A stretch of 64,000 nt of DNA from contig NZ_BMVV01000010.1 of NCBI RefSeq assembly GCF_014650895.1, positions 124,001 through 188,000 on the forward strand, given 5' to 3'. Below, in pieces: positions 26,382 to 34,232 of this stretch. The stretch's first letter is position 1. Every line of letters starts with the position of its first letter. This DNA comes from Streptomyces omiyaensis (lineage in GTDB: Bacteria > Actinomycetota > Actinomycetes > Streptomycetales > Streptomycetaceae). A program made the position numbers and the translations under genes. A model generated the notes under the pieces. That model did no database searches and was not told the DNA's origin. It saw only the letters and a list, made by a program, of their open reading frames with translations.

Positions 26382-26387
26382 CCGCCC

Positions 26388-27641
26388 CTAGAGGGTCGGC
26401 CGGAGGCGCGCCTTGGCGTCCTCGGTGGCGGTGGGGTCGCCCTTCTCCGCCACCAGGGCGCTGCCCCGGCGCCACTTGTCCCAGGACAGGTTCCAGTCGC
26501 CGAAGCCGTTGCCGAAGGGGTCCATCGTCTCGCCGATGCTGTTGACGGTCTTGACGATGTCGCCGGGGCGGACGGTCTCGTAGAACCAGGCGGCGTTGCC
26601 GGTGGACATGCCCACGCAGCCGTGGCTGACGTTGGCGACGCCCTGGGAGCCCACGGACCAGGGGGCGGCGTGCACGTACTCGCCGCTCCAGGTGACCCGG
26701 GTGGCGTAGTACACCGGCAGGTCGTACGACTCCGAGCTGCCCTCGGCGATGCCGATGCTGGTGCCGCGCATCCGGACGTAGTACTCCTTGCCGAGCACCA
26801 CCTTGATCCCGTTACGGGTGGAGAAGCCCGGTTTTCCGGTGGTCACCGGAATGGTATTGATCACTTCTCCGTTGCGGCGGACCGTCATGTGGTGCGACCC
26901 GGCGTCGGCGACGGCCTCGATCCGGTCGCCGATCTTCAGCCGGAGCGGGGCGGACGGGCCGCCGTAGAGCTTGTCGCCCACGCGCAGCCCGTCGAGGTTG
27001 CCGCTGACCGAGACGAGCGTGCCGGCCGGCCAGTACTCCTTGGGCCGGAAGTGCAGCGTCTTGTCGTCCACCCAGTACCAGGAGCCCTCGACGGCGGGGG
27101 TGGAGCGGACCTTGAGGGCCCGTTCGACGACCGCGCGCGCGGCCCGGTCCTTCACCGGGAGGCTGAGGGCGGCGGTGATCGGCTGTCCGACGCCGTAGGT
27201 GCCCGCCTCCGGCCCGAAGGTGGCGGTCAGGGCCCTTTTGGCCGGGGCCGTCTCGAACGTGTACGTACGGGCGCCAGGGGCCCCGCCCTCGTCCTCCGTG
27301 GCCACCCTGACGGTGTAGCGGGTCCCGGCGGCCAGGGAGGCCGTGGAACGCCACGTGCGCCCGTCCGCGGTGAGCTCGCCCGCCAGGTGGCGGCCGGCCG
27401 CGTCGGTGGCGGTGACGTCGGTGATCCGCCCGTCGTCGCCCTTCGCACTGATCTCCAGCGGCTTCTCGGGGTTCAGCCGGGTGCCGTCGGCGGCCGCGAA
27501 GGCGATCTGGTCGGCCGCGTCGTAGGGGCTCTCCGACAGCGGATGCCCGTCGGAGCCCGCGCACGCCGTCACACCGGCGGTCACGGTGAGGGCCAGAAGA
27601 GTGCAGCTCAGAACAGTCCGAATGCGCGGCGTGTCGTTCAT
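26388..27641 (-). CDS. Lipoprotein L,D-transpeptidase (YkuD) with Ig-like domains
   Basis: A 417-residue protein with a signal peptide and lipobox (VTACAG). Two Ig-like regions (about 50-240) precede the YkuD catalytic domain. Its active site is intact: HAAPWSVG, then NVSHGCVGMSTGNA with the catalytic histidine and cysteine. The layout matches the actinobacterial Ldt class with Ig domains, which makes 3-3 crosslinks in peptidoglycan from mDAP to mDAP. The ATG at 27639-27641 starts the signal sequence. It lies between the two respiratory transcripts, but no functional link is visible. Confidence 0.93.
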   Translation of the reverse strand: MNDTPRIRTVLSCTLLALTVTAGVTACAGSDGHPLSESPYDAADQIAFAAADGTRLNPEKPLEISAKGDDGRITDVTATDAAGRHLAGELTADGRTWRSTASLAAGTRYTVRVATEDEGGAPGARTYTFETAPAKRALTATFGPEAGTYGVGQPITAALSLPVKDRAARAVVERALKVRSTPAVEGSWYWVDDKTLHFRPKEYWPAGTLVSVSGNLDGLRVGDKLYGGPSAPLRLKIGDRIEAVADAGSHHMTVRRNGEVINTIPVTTGKPGFSTRNGIKVVLGKEYYVRMRGTSIGIAEGSSESYDLPVYYATRVTWSGEYVHAAPWSVGSQGVANVSHGCVGMSTGNAAWFYETVRPGDIVKTVNSIGETMDPFGNGFGDWNLSWDKWRRGSALVAEKGDPTATEDAKARLRPTL

Positions 27642-27692
27642 GACCTCACGCTAAGGACAGTTCCGCCCGCGGGCGCGCCGAGCGCGGCAAAA

Positions 27693-27734
27693 GAGGGGCC
27701 CGGCCGCTTCGCGTACGAAGTGACCGGGCCCCTC
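27693..27734 (-). terminator. Terminator of the ctaCDF transcript
   Basis: An 11-bp GC stem (27693-27703 with 27724-27734) extended by a 5-bp inner stem, followed on the minus strand by CTTTTG, 20 bp past the ctaF stop. A canonical intrinsic terminator. Confidence 0.85.
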
Positions 27735-27753
27735 GGGGTGTTGCGGGGTGCTG

Positions 27754-28152
27754 CTACTGGTTCTGGTTCTCACCGCGGTAGAACTCGAAGACCCAGCCCC
27801 AGATGCCGACCAGGATCAGCGGGGCGGAGAAGTACATGATCCACCAGCCCATCGCGACCGACAGGAAGGCGAGCGCTCCGCCGGCGGCCAGCGAGAGCGG
27901 CTGCCAGCTGTGGGGGGCGAAGAAGCCCACCTCGCCGGCCTCGTCCGCGACGTCGGCCTCCTTGTCGTCCTGGGCCATCGCGTCGACACGCTTGGCCGTG
28001 AAGGCCAGGTAGTAGCCGATCATGATGGAGAGGCCGAAGGCCAGGAAGAGCGCCGTCGTACCGACCGGCTCCTTGCTCCAGACGCCGTACAGGATCGCCA
28101 TGGCAAGGATGAAGACGCTCAGCCAGATGAACATCTTGCCCTGGATCTTCAC
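27754..28152 (-). CDS. ctaF: Cytochrome c oxidase subunit IV (actinobacterial type)
   Basis: A 132-residue membrane protein with four hydrophobic segments, starting MKIQGKMFIWLSVFILAMA and ending WVFEFYRGENQNQ. It is the small actinobacterial fourth subunit of aa3 oxidase. GTG start at 28150-28152 overlaps the ctaD stop by four bases. Confidence 0.93.
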   Translation of the reverse strand: MKIQGKMFIWLSVFILAMAILYGVWSKEPVGTTALFLAFGLSIMIGYYLAFTAKRVDAMAQDDKEADVADEAGEVGFFAPHSWQPLSLAAGGALAFLSVAMGWWIMYFSAPLILVGIWGWVFEFYRGENQNQ

Positions 28153-29882
28153 TTGCCGGCCTCCTTGCTGCCCGTGAGGGCCGCGGCCTCGTGCGGCTTG
28201 TTCTCGAGCTGGTCGACCGCAGCGATCTCAGGGTGGTGCAGGTCGAACGCGGGCGATTCCGAACGGATCCGCGGCAGCGTGAGGAAGTTGTGCCGCGGCG
28301 GCGGGCAGGACGTCGCCCACTCGAGCGAGCGGCCGTAGCCCCACGGGTCGTCGACCTCGACCTTCTTGCCGTACTTGGCGGTCTTCCACACGTTGTAGAA
28401 GAACGGCAGCATCGACAGGCCGAGCAGGAACGACGAGATCGTCGAGATCGTGTTCAGCGCGGTGAAGCCGTCGGCGTCCAGGTAGTCCGCGTAACGACGC
28501 GGCATGCCCTCGGCGCCCAGCCAGTGCTGCACCAGGAAGGTGCCGTGGAAGCCGATGAACAGCGTCCAGAAGGTCATCTTGCCCAGGCGCTCGTCCAGCA
28601 TCTTGCCGGTGAACTTCGGCCACCAGAAGTGGAAGCCGGCGAACATCGCGAAGACGACGGTGCCGAAGACGACGTAGTGGAAGTGCGCCACCACGAAGTA
28701 CGAGTCCGAGACGTGGAAGTCCATCGGCGGCGAGGCCAGGATGACGCCGGTCAGACCACCGAAGGTGAAGGTGATCAGGAAGCCGATCGTCCAGAGCATC
28801 GGCGTCTCGAAGGACAACGAGCCCTTCCACATCGTGCCGATCCAGTTGAAGAACTTCACGCCGGTCGGTACGGCGATGAGGAACGTCATGAAGGAGAAGA
28901 ACGGCAGGAGCACGCCGCCGGTGACGTACATGTGGTGCGCCCACACGGTCACGGACAGACCGGCGATCGCGATGGTCGCGGCCACCAGACCGATGTAGCC
29001 GAACATCGGCTTGCGGCTGAAGACCGGGATGACCTCGGAGACGATGCCGAAGAACGGCAGCGCGATGATGTACACCTCTGGATGCCCGAAGAACCAGAAG
29101 AGGTGCTGCCAGAGCAAGGCTCCGCCGTTGGCCGCGTCGAAGACGTGGGCACCGAACTTGCGGTCCGCCTCCAGGGCGAAGAGCGCCGCCGCGAGGACCG
29201 GGAAGGCGAGCAGGACCAGGACACCGGTCAGCAGCACGTTCCAGGTGAAGATCGGCATGCGGAACATCGTCATGCCCGGAGCGCGCATGCAGATGATCGT
29301 GGTGATGAAGTTGACCGAGCCGAGGATCGTGCCGAAGCCGGAGAAGGCCAGACCCATGATCCACATGTCGGCGCCGACACCCGGCGAGCGGACCGCGTCC
29401 GACAGCGGGGAGTAGGCGAACCAGCCGAAGTCGGCCGCACCCTGCGGGGTGAGGAAGCCGGCCACCGCCATGATCGAGCCGAAGAGGTACAGCCAGTAGG
29501 CGAACATGTTCAGCCGCGGGAACGCCACGTCGGGCGCGCCGATCTGCAGCGGCATGATCCAGTTCGCGAAACCGGCGAACAGCGGCGTCGCGAACATCAG
29601 CAGCATGATCGTGCCGTGCATCGTGAACGCCTGGTTGAACTGCTCGTTCGACATGATCTGCGTGCCCGGACGGGCCAGCTCGGCGCGCATGAAGAGCGCC
29701 ATCAGGCCGCCGATGATGAAGAACACGAACGACGTGACCAGGTACATCGTACCGATGGTCTTGTGGTCGGTGGTGGTCAGCCACTTCACCACCACATTGC
29801 CGGGCTGCTTGCGGCGGACGGGCACCTCGTTCTCGTACGAGTCCTCAGCCGCGGCACCCTTGGTTTCGTTGGGGATGCTCAC
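28149..29882 (-). CDS. ctaD: Cytochrome c oxidase subunit I
   Basis: A 577-residue heme-copper oxidase core subunit with twelve membrane helices. The heme a ligand is in FTMHGTIMLLMFATP, the CuB histidine with the crosslinked tyrosine in GHPEVYIIALP, the CuB histidine pair in VWAHHMYVTG, and the high-spin heme and heme a histidines in VAHFHYVVFGTVVF. It reduces O2 and pumps protons. GTG start at 29880-29882 overlaps the ctaC stop (GTGA). The N-terminal extension is hydrophilic. Confidence 0.97.
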   Translation of the reverse strand: MSIPNETKGAAAEDSYENEVPVRRKQPGNVVVKWLTTTDHKTIGTMYLVTSFVFFIIGGLMALFMRAELARPGTQIMSNEQFNQAFTMHGTIMLLMFATPLFAGFANWIMPLQIGAPDVAFPRLNMFAYWLYLFGSIMAVAGFLTPQGAADFGWFAYSPLSDAVRSPGVGADMWIMGLAFSGFGTILGSVNFITTIICMRAPGMTMFRMPIFTWNVLLTGVLVLLAFPVLAAALFALEADRKFGAHVFDAANGGALLWQHLFWFFGHPEVYIIALPFFGIVSEVIPVFSRKPMFGYIGLVAATIAIAGLSVTVWAHHMYVTGGVLLPFFSFMTFLIAVPTGVKFFNWIGTMWKGSLSFETPMLWTIGFLITFTFGGLTGVILASPPMDFHVSDSYFVVAHFHYVVFGTVVFAMFAGFHFWWPKFTGKMLDERLGKMTFWTLFIGFHGTFLVQHWLGAEGMPRRYADYLDADGFTALNTISTISSFLLGLSMLPFFYNVWKTAKYGKKVEVDDPWGYGRSLEWATSCPPPRHNFLTLPRIRSESPAFDLHHPEIAAVDQLENKPHEAAALTGSKEAGK

Positions 29883-30844
29883 AGTTGGTTCTTCTCCGCG
29901 TTCCTGGCCGGGTCCGTCTGCTCGATGCCGGACGGGATGTAGCCGGTCTGACCCTTCTCGGCCAGCTCCTTCAGGTGCGCCTGGTAGCGCTCCGGGGAGA
30001 CCACCTTGACGTTGAAGAGCATCCGGGAGTGGTCGACACCGCACAGCTCGGCGCACTTGCCGAGGAAGGTGCCCTCCTGGGTCGGCGTGACCTCGAAGAC
30101 GTTGGTGTGCCCCGGAATGACGTCCTGCTTGAAGAGGAACGGAACCACCCAGAAGGAGTGGATGACGTCACGCGAGGTGAGGACGAACCGGACCTTCTCG
30201 CCCTTCGGCAGCCACAGGGTCGGGCCCGGGTTGCCGGTCTGCGGGTTGCGGTCGCCCGGGATGCCGGCGACGTAGACGCCGCCCGCGTTGTCCGGGAACT
30301 CCTCGATGTACTTGTCCGGAATGGACGCGAGGTTCTTGTCCGTCTTCGCGTCGCCCTCGACACCCGGCACGTTCTCGATGTAGTTGAAGCCCCAGCTCCA
30401 CTGGTAGCCGACCACGTTGATCGTGTGGGCCGGCTTGTCCGAGAGGGCAAGGAGCTTCGACTCGTCGCGCGCGGTGAAGTAGAAGAGCACCGAGACGATG
30501 ATGAGGGGGGTGACCGTGTACAGCGCCTCGATGGGCATGTTGTAGCGGGTCTGCGGAGGTACCTCGACCTTGGTCCGGCTGCGCCGGTGGAAGATGACCG
30601 ACCACAGGATGAGGCCCCACACCAGGATGCCGGTGAGGAGCGCGGCGGCCCAGGACCCCTGCCACAGGGAGAGGATCCGAGGCGCCTCTTCCGTGACGGG
30701 GGTGGGCATGCCAAGGCGGGGGAAGTCTTCCCAGTTGTACGAGCAGCCGGTGGCTGTCGCCAGGATCAGGCCCGCAGTCAGCACCTGCGGCAGCTTCCGC
30801 CGCATCGGGCGCCGCGACGAGCGGTCGGAGCCGTTGGGACTCAC
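29879..30844 (-). CDS. ctaC: Cytochrome c oxidase subunit II
   Basis: A 321-residue lipoprotein-type subunit II. A signal with lipobox ATGCSY is followed by two membrane helices and the CuA domain: HSFWVVPFLFKQDVIPGH, and CAELCGVDHSRM with both cysteines, the histidine and methionine. It receives electrons from QcrC. GTG at 30842-30844 lies seven bases after GGGAAGG; longer in-frame extension lacks signal character. First gene of ctaC-ctaD-ctaF. Confidence 0.96.
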   Translation of the reverse strand: MSPNGSDRSSRRPMRRKLPQVLTAGLILATATGCSYNWEDFPRLGMPTPVTEEAPRILSLWQGSWAAALLTGILVWGLILWSVIFHRRSRTKVEVPPQTRYNMPIEALYTVTPLIIVSVLFYFTARDESKLLALSDKPAHTINVVGYQWSWGFNYIENVPGVEGDAKTDKNLASIPDKYIEEFPDNAGGVYVAGIPGDRNPQTGNPGPTLWLPKGEKVRFVLTSRDVIHSFWVVPFLFKQDVIPGHTNVFEVTPTQEGTFLGKCAELCGVDHSRMLFNVKVVSPERYQAHLKELAEKGQTGYIPSGIEQTDPARNAEKNQL

Positions 30845-30930
30845 GTAGCGCCTTCCCGAGAGTCTCGGCCCGCGTTGGTCGGCCACGGCCGTCCGTCTCG
30901 CTGGTCGGTCGCCGCCCCGGCCGCGGGCAG

Positions 30931-30959
30931 GGGTTTGGATGTTTATGCGGACCAAACCC
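30931..30959 (-). promoter_or_regulatory. Inverted repeat upstream of ctaC, candidate operator
   Basis: GGGTTTGG (30931-30938) and CCAAACCC (30952-30959) form perfect 8-bp arms around an AT-rich 13-nt centre that includes a weak -10-like CATAAA on the minus strand. It lies 87 bp before the ctaC start in a gene-free stretch (30845-31200) holding promoters for both divergent genes. Bound factor unknown. Confidence 0.4.
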
Positions 30960-31188
30960 TACTGGACGCTATTTGGGGTCGCGCGGGGAGGGTGCCCAAC
31001 GCGCCGTCCGAGTCCCCGAAGGGGTGGACCCGGAGGTTCCGCGGAGGGCGGGGAAGCGCCCGTTCGGGCGTCTGACGGCGGACGCGGGCGCCCTCCTGAC
31101 ACCTCCTCACCCCGGTCGGCCGACGCCCGCCGCCCGACCCTCCCCCGCGGCCCGCGGGCCGCGGGGGAGGCCACCGGACCGCAGGCCC

Positions 31189-31194
31189 TACCGT
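31189..31194 (+). promoter_or_regulatory. -10 box for a leaderless desulfurase-TusA mRNA
   Basis: TACCGT ends six bases before the ATG at 31201, and no Shine-Dalgarno sequence is present. This spacing places the transcription start at or next to the start codon. Confidence 0.4.
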
Positions 31195-31200
31195 GGGCGG

Positions 31201-32586
31201 ATGCCCTACTTCGACGCCGCGTCCGCCGCCCCCCTGCACCCCGTAGCCCGCCAGGCGCTGCTCGCCGCACTCGACGAGGGGTGGGCCGACCCGGCCCGGC
31301 TCTACCGGGAGGGGCGGCGGGCCAGGCTGCTGCTCGACGCGGCGCGGGAGGCCGCGGCGGAGGCGGTCGGCTGCCGCCCCGACGAGCTCGTCTTCACCCC
31401 TTCGGGGACGCGCGCGGTCCACTCGGGCGTGTCGGGGGCGCTCGCCGGGCGCCGCCGGACCGGCCGGCGCCTCGTCGTCTCGGCCGTCGAGCACTCCTCC
31501 GTGCTGCACGCGGGCGGGGCGCACGCGACGGCCGGCGGGGAGGTGACGGAGGTTCCGGTCGGCCGGAACGGGGCGGTGGACCCGGACGCCTTCGCGGCCG
31601 AGCTCGGCGAGGGGGTCGCGCTCGCCTGCCTCCAGTCCGCCAACCACGAGGTGGGCACCGAGCAGCCGGTCGCCGAGGTCGCCGGAGCCTGCCGGGAGGC
31701 CGGGGTGCCGCTGCTCGTGGACGCGGCCCAGTCACTGGGGTGGGGGCCGGTGCCGGAGGGCTGGTCGCTGCTGACCGCCAGCGCGCACAAGTGGGGCGGA
31801 CCGGCCGGCGTGGGGCTGCTGGCCGTACGGAAGGGGGTGCGGTTCGCGCCCCAAGGCCCTTCCGACGAAAGGGAGTCGGGCCGCGCGCCCGGCTTCGAGA
31901 ACCTCCCCGCGATCGTCGCGGCGGCCGCCTCGCTGCGGGCGGTGCGGGCCGAGGCGGCGGCGGAGGGCGCCCGGCTGCGGGGCCTCGTCGACCGGATCCG
32001 GGCGCGGGTGCCGGAGCTGGTGCCGGACGTGGAGGTCGTCGGCGACCCGGTGCGGCGCCTCCCCCACCTCGTCACCTTCTCCTGCCTGTACGTCGACGGG
32101 GAGACGGTCCTGTCGGAGCTGGACCGGGAGGGTTTCTCCGTTTCGTCCGGTTCCTCCTGCACCAGCTCGACGCTGACGCCCAGCCACGTGCTCCGCGCGA
32201 TGGGCGTGCTGAGCGAGGGGAACGTCCGGGTCTCCCTGCCCGCCGGCACGGAGGAGGCGGACGTGGACCGCTTCCTGGAGGTGCTGCCGCGGGTCGTCGC
32301 GTCGGTGCGGGAGCGGCTGGGCGGGGGCGGCCCGGCCGGGGGCGGGGGCGGGGAGAGGGGCGACCTGGTCGTCGACGCGCTCGGGAAGCGGTGCCCGATC
32401 CCGGTGATCGAGCTGGCGAAGGTGATCGGGACGGTGCGGGTGGGAGGGACGGTGACGGTGCTGTCGGACGACGAGGCGGCGCGGCTGGACATCCCGGCGT
32501 GGTGCGAGATGCGGGGCCAGCTGTACGAGGGCGAGTCGGCGGGGCCCGGCGGGGGGCGCGCCTACGTCGTCCGCCGCGCCTCCTGA
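31201..32586 (+). CDS. Cysteine desulfurase fused to a TusA/SirA sulfur-carrier domain
   Basis: A 461-residue fusion. Residues 1 to about 370 are an IscS/NifS-type class V PLP enzyme: MPYFDAASAAPLHP, VEHSSVLHAGG with the PLP-stacking histidine, LLVDAAQSLGWG, SAHKWGGP with Schiff-base K197, and SSGSSCTSS with catalytic C320. A Gly-rich linker (about 370-385) leads to a TusA domain with C398 in GKRCPIPVIELAK. The enzyme would take sulfur from cysteine and hand it to its own TusA cysteine, then to tRNA thiolation, molybdopterin or another acceptor. The longer in-frame upstream region is unlikely coding. A hairpin lies about 105 bp downstream. Confidence 0.88.
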   Translation: MPYFDAASAAPLHPVARQALLAALDEGWADPARLYREGRRARLLLDAAREAAAEAVGCRPDELVFTPSGTRAVHSGVSGALAGRRRTGRRLVVSAVEHSSVLHAGGAHATAGGEVTEVPVGRNGAVDPDAFAAELGEGVALACLQSANHEVGTEQPVAEVAGACREAGVPLLVDAAQSLGWGPVPEGWSLLTASAHKWGGPAGVGLLAVRKGVRFAPQGPSDERESGRAPGFENLPAIVAAAASLRAVRAEAAAEGARLRGLVDRIRARVPELVPDVEVVGDPVRRLPHLVTFSCLYVDGETVLSELDREGFSVSSGSSCTSSTLTPSHVLRAMGVLSEGNVRVSLPAGTEEADVDRFLEVLPRVVASVRERLGGGGPAGGGGGERGDLVVDALGKRCPIPVIELAKVIGTVRVGGTVTVLSDDEAARLDIPAWCEMRGQLYEGESAGPGGGRAYVVRRAS

Positions 32587-32690
32587 CCCTGCCGCGCGCG
32601 GGGGACGGAACCTTGCCGCGCCCCTCGCGCGTGCCCGCGCCCTGCGGGGCGGCGCCCTCCGTTGCACCCCGTGCGGGCAGGCGTCCCCCT

Positions 32691-32717
32691 GGGGCGATGG
32701 GTGACCCCCATCGCCCC
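32691..32717. terminator. Hairpin between convergent desulfurase-TusA and kinase genes
   Basis: Perfect 11-bp stem (32691-32701 with 32707-32717) and 5-nt loop inside the otherwise gene-free 32587-32853. Nothing else convincing is present in that stretch. Confidence 0.6.
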
Positions 32718-32853
32718 GGCGGAACGACCGCCCGCAACGGAACGGCGGGCGCGGAACGCGCGCACGCGACGGTGGCGCGGCGGCACCGCGGCCCGGGCGC
32801 GGGGGCCCTGCGGGGGGGGCGGCCCAGGGGCGGTGCGGCGGTGCGGGGTGGGG

Positions 32854-33828
32854 TCAGGAGAGGTGGGACCGGACTTCGGCGGCGGCTTCCTCGCCGTACG
32901 CCTTGGTGAAGCGGTCCATGAAGTTGGCGCGCCGCAGGGTGTACTCCTGCGTGCCGAGCGTCTCGATGACCAGCGTCGCCAGCATGCACCCGACCTGTGC
33001 GGCGCGCTCCAGGCCGACGCCCCAGGTGAGACCGGTCAGGAAGCCCGCGCGGAAGGCGTCGCCGACGCCGGTGGGGTCGACCTTGGCCTCCTCCTCCGGG
33101 CAGCCGACCTCGATCGCCGGCTCGCCGACGCGCTCGATGCGGACGCCGCGCGAGCCGAGCGTGGTGACGCGGTGGCCGACGCGGGAGAGGATCTCCTCCT
33201 CGGTCCAGCCGGTCTTCGACTCGATGAGGCCCTTCTCGTACTCGTTGGAGAAGAGGTAGGTCGCGCCGTCGAGGAGGGTGCGGATCTCCTCGCCGTCCAT
33301 GCGGGCGATCTGCTGCGAGAAGTCGGCCGCGAAGGGGATCGAGCGGGCCTTGCACTCCTCGGTGTGGCGCAGCATCGCCTCGGGGTCGTCGGCGCCGATG
33401 AGGACGAGGTCGAGACCGCCGACGCGGTCGGCGACGGCCTTGAGCTCGATGAGGCGGGCCTCGCTCATGGCGCCGGTGTAGAAGGACCCGATCTGGTTGT
33501 GGTCCTTGTCCGTGGTGCAGACGAAGCGCGCGGTGTGCAGGACCTCGGAGATGCGGACCGAGCCGGTGTCGACGCCGTGGCGGTCGAGCCAGGCGCGGTA
33601 CTCGTCGAAGTCGTAGCCGGCCGCGCCGACCAGGATCGGGGTGCCGCCGAGCTGGCCCATGCCGAAGCAGATGTTGGGGCCGACGCCGCCGCGCCGGACG
33701 TCGAGGTTGTCGACGAGGAAGGAGAGGGACACCGTGTGGAGCTGGTCGGCCACGAGCTGGTCGGCGAACCGGCCGGGGAAGGTCATGAGGTGGTCGGTGG
33801 CGATGGAGCCGGTGACTGCGATACGCAC
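32854..33828 (-). CDS. PfkB-family carbohydrate/nucleoside kinase (adenosine kinase-like)
   Basis: A 324-residue ribokinase-fold enzyme. The N-terminus RIAVTGSIATDHLMTFPGRF and RRGGVGPNICFGMGQLGG give the substrate-side GG motif. The C-terminal anion-hole/catalytic motif is DPTGVGDAFRAGF with the catalytic aspartate. NxxE appears as SNEYE. In actinobacteria this subgroup is often annotated as adenosine kinase, but the phosphate acceptor cannot be proven from sequence. The GTG at 33826-33828 has GGAG nine bases upstream. It is divergent from a small gene at 33959. Confidence 0.85.
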   Translation of the reverse strand: MRIAVTGSIATDHLMTFPGRFADQLVADQLHTVSLSFLVDNLDVRRGGVGPNICFGMGQLGGTPILVGAAGYDFDEYRAWLDRHGVDTGSVRISEVLHTARFVCTTDKDHNQIGSFYTGAMSEARLIELKAVADRVGGLDLVLIGADDPEAMLRHTEECKARSIPFAADFSQQIARMDGEEIRTLLDGATYLFSNEYEKGLIESKTGWTEEEILSRVGHRVTTLGSRGVRIERVGEPAIEVGCPEEEAKVDPTGVGDAFRAGFLTGLTWGVGLERAAQVGCMLATLVIETLGTQEYTLRRANFMDRFTKAYGEEAAAEVRSHLS

Positions 33829-33958
33829 GGCTGGGTGCTCCTGCGGGTGGAGGGTGATGACGATCCACGGTAGCCGCTGCCGGGGCCGCTGCCGAACAGT
33901 GGAAACTACCCCAGAGTAGGTCTTTTCTCCGGAGGCGGGTGGTGCATACGGTGCGCCC

Positions 33959-34165
33959 ATGACCACGTACCCCGCTCCGCGCGAGCGACACGAGTCCGAA
34001 CTGAGCCTCGCCGAGCTGCGCGGGGCCAGTGCCCGGATGGTCCCGCACTGGGTGACGCCGGCCGATCCGGCGCCCGCCCCCGTCTCCCCCGCCTCGATCC
34101 ACGGGGTGGTCGTCCCGGACTCCTCGGCGCGGCTGATCGCCGCCACCGCCGAGTACGGCGGCTGA
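33959..34165 (+). CDS. Small uncharacterised protein (68 aa)
   Basis: A 68-residue hydrophilic protein starting MTTYPAPRERHESELSLAEL. No domain, signal or membrane segment is recognised. TACGGT (33947-33952) ends six bases before the ATG, so the mRNA may be leaderless. It is followed 67 bp later by the membrane-anchored protein gene on the same strand. Coding character is plausible but not proven. Confidence 0.5.
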   Translation: MTTYPAPRERHESELSLAELRGASARMVPHWVTPADPAPAPVSPASIHGVVVPDSSARLIAATAEYGG

Positions 34166-34232
34166 GGGGACGGAACCGTCCGACCGCCCGCCCCGTCCCA
34201 CCGGTGTCCGATCGACACGAGGGAGCGTTGCG

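Noticed and set aside
32562..32786. A 74-codon minus-strand frame in the gap between the desulfurase fusion and the kinase.
   Set aside because: Arg/Gly-rich composition, no ribosome site, and it overlaps the hairpin at 32691-32717.
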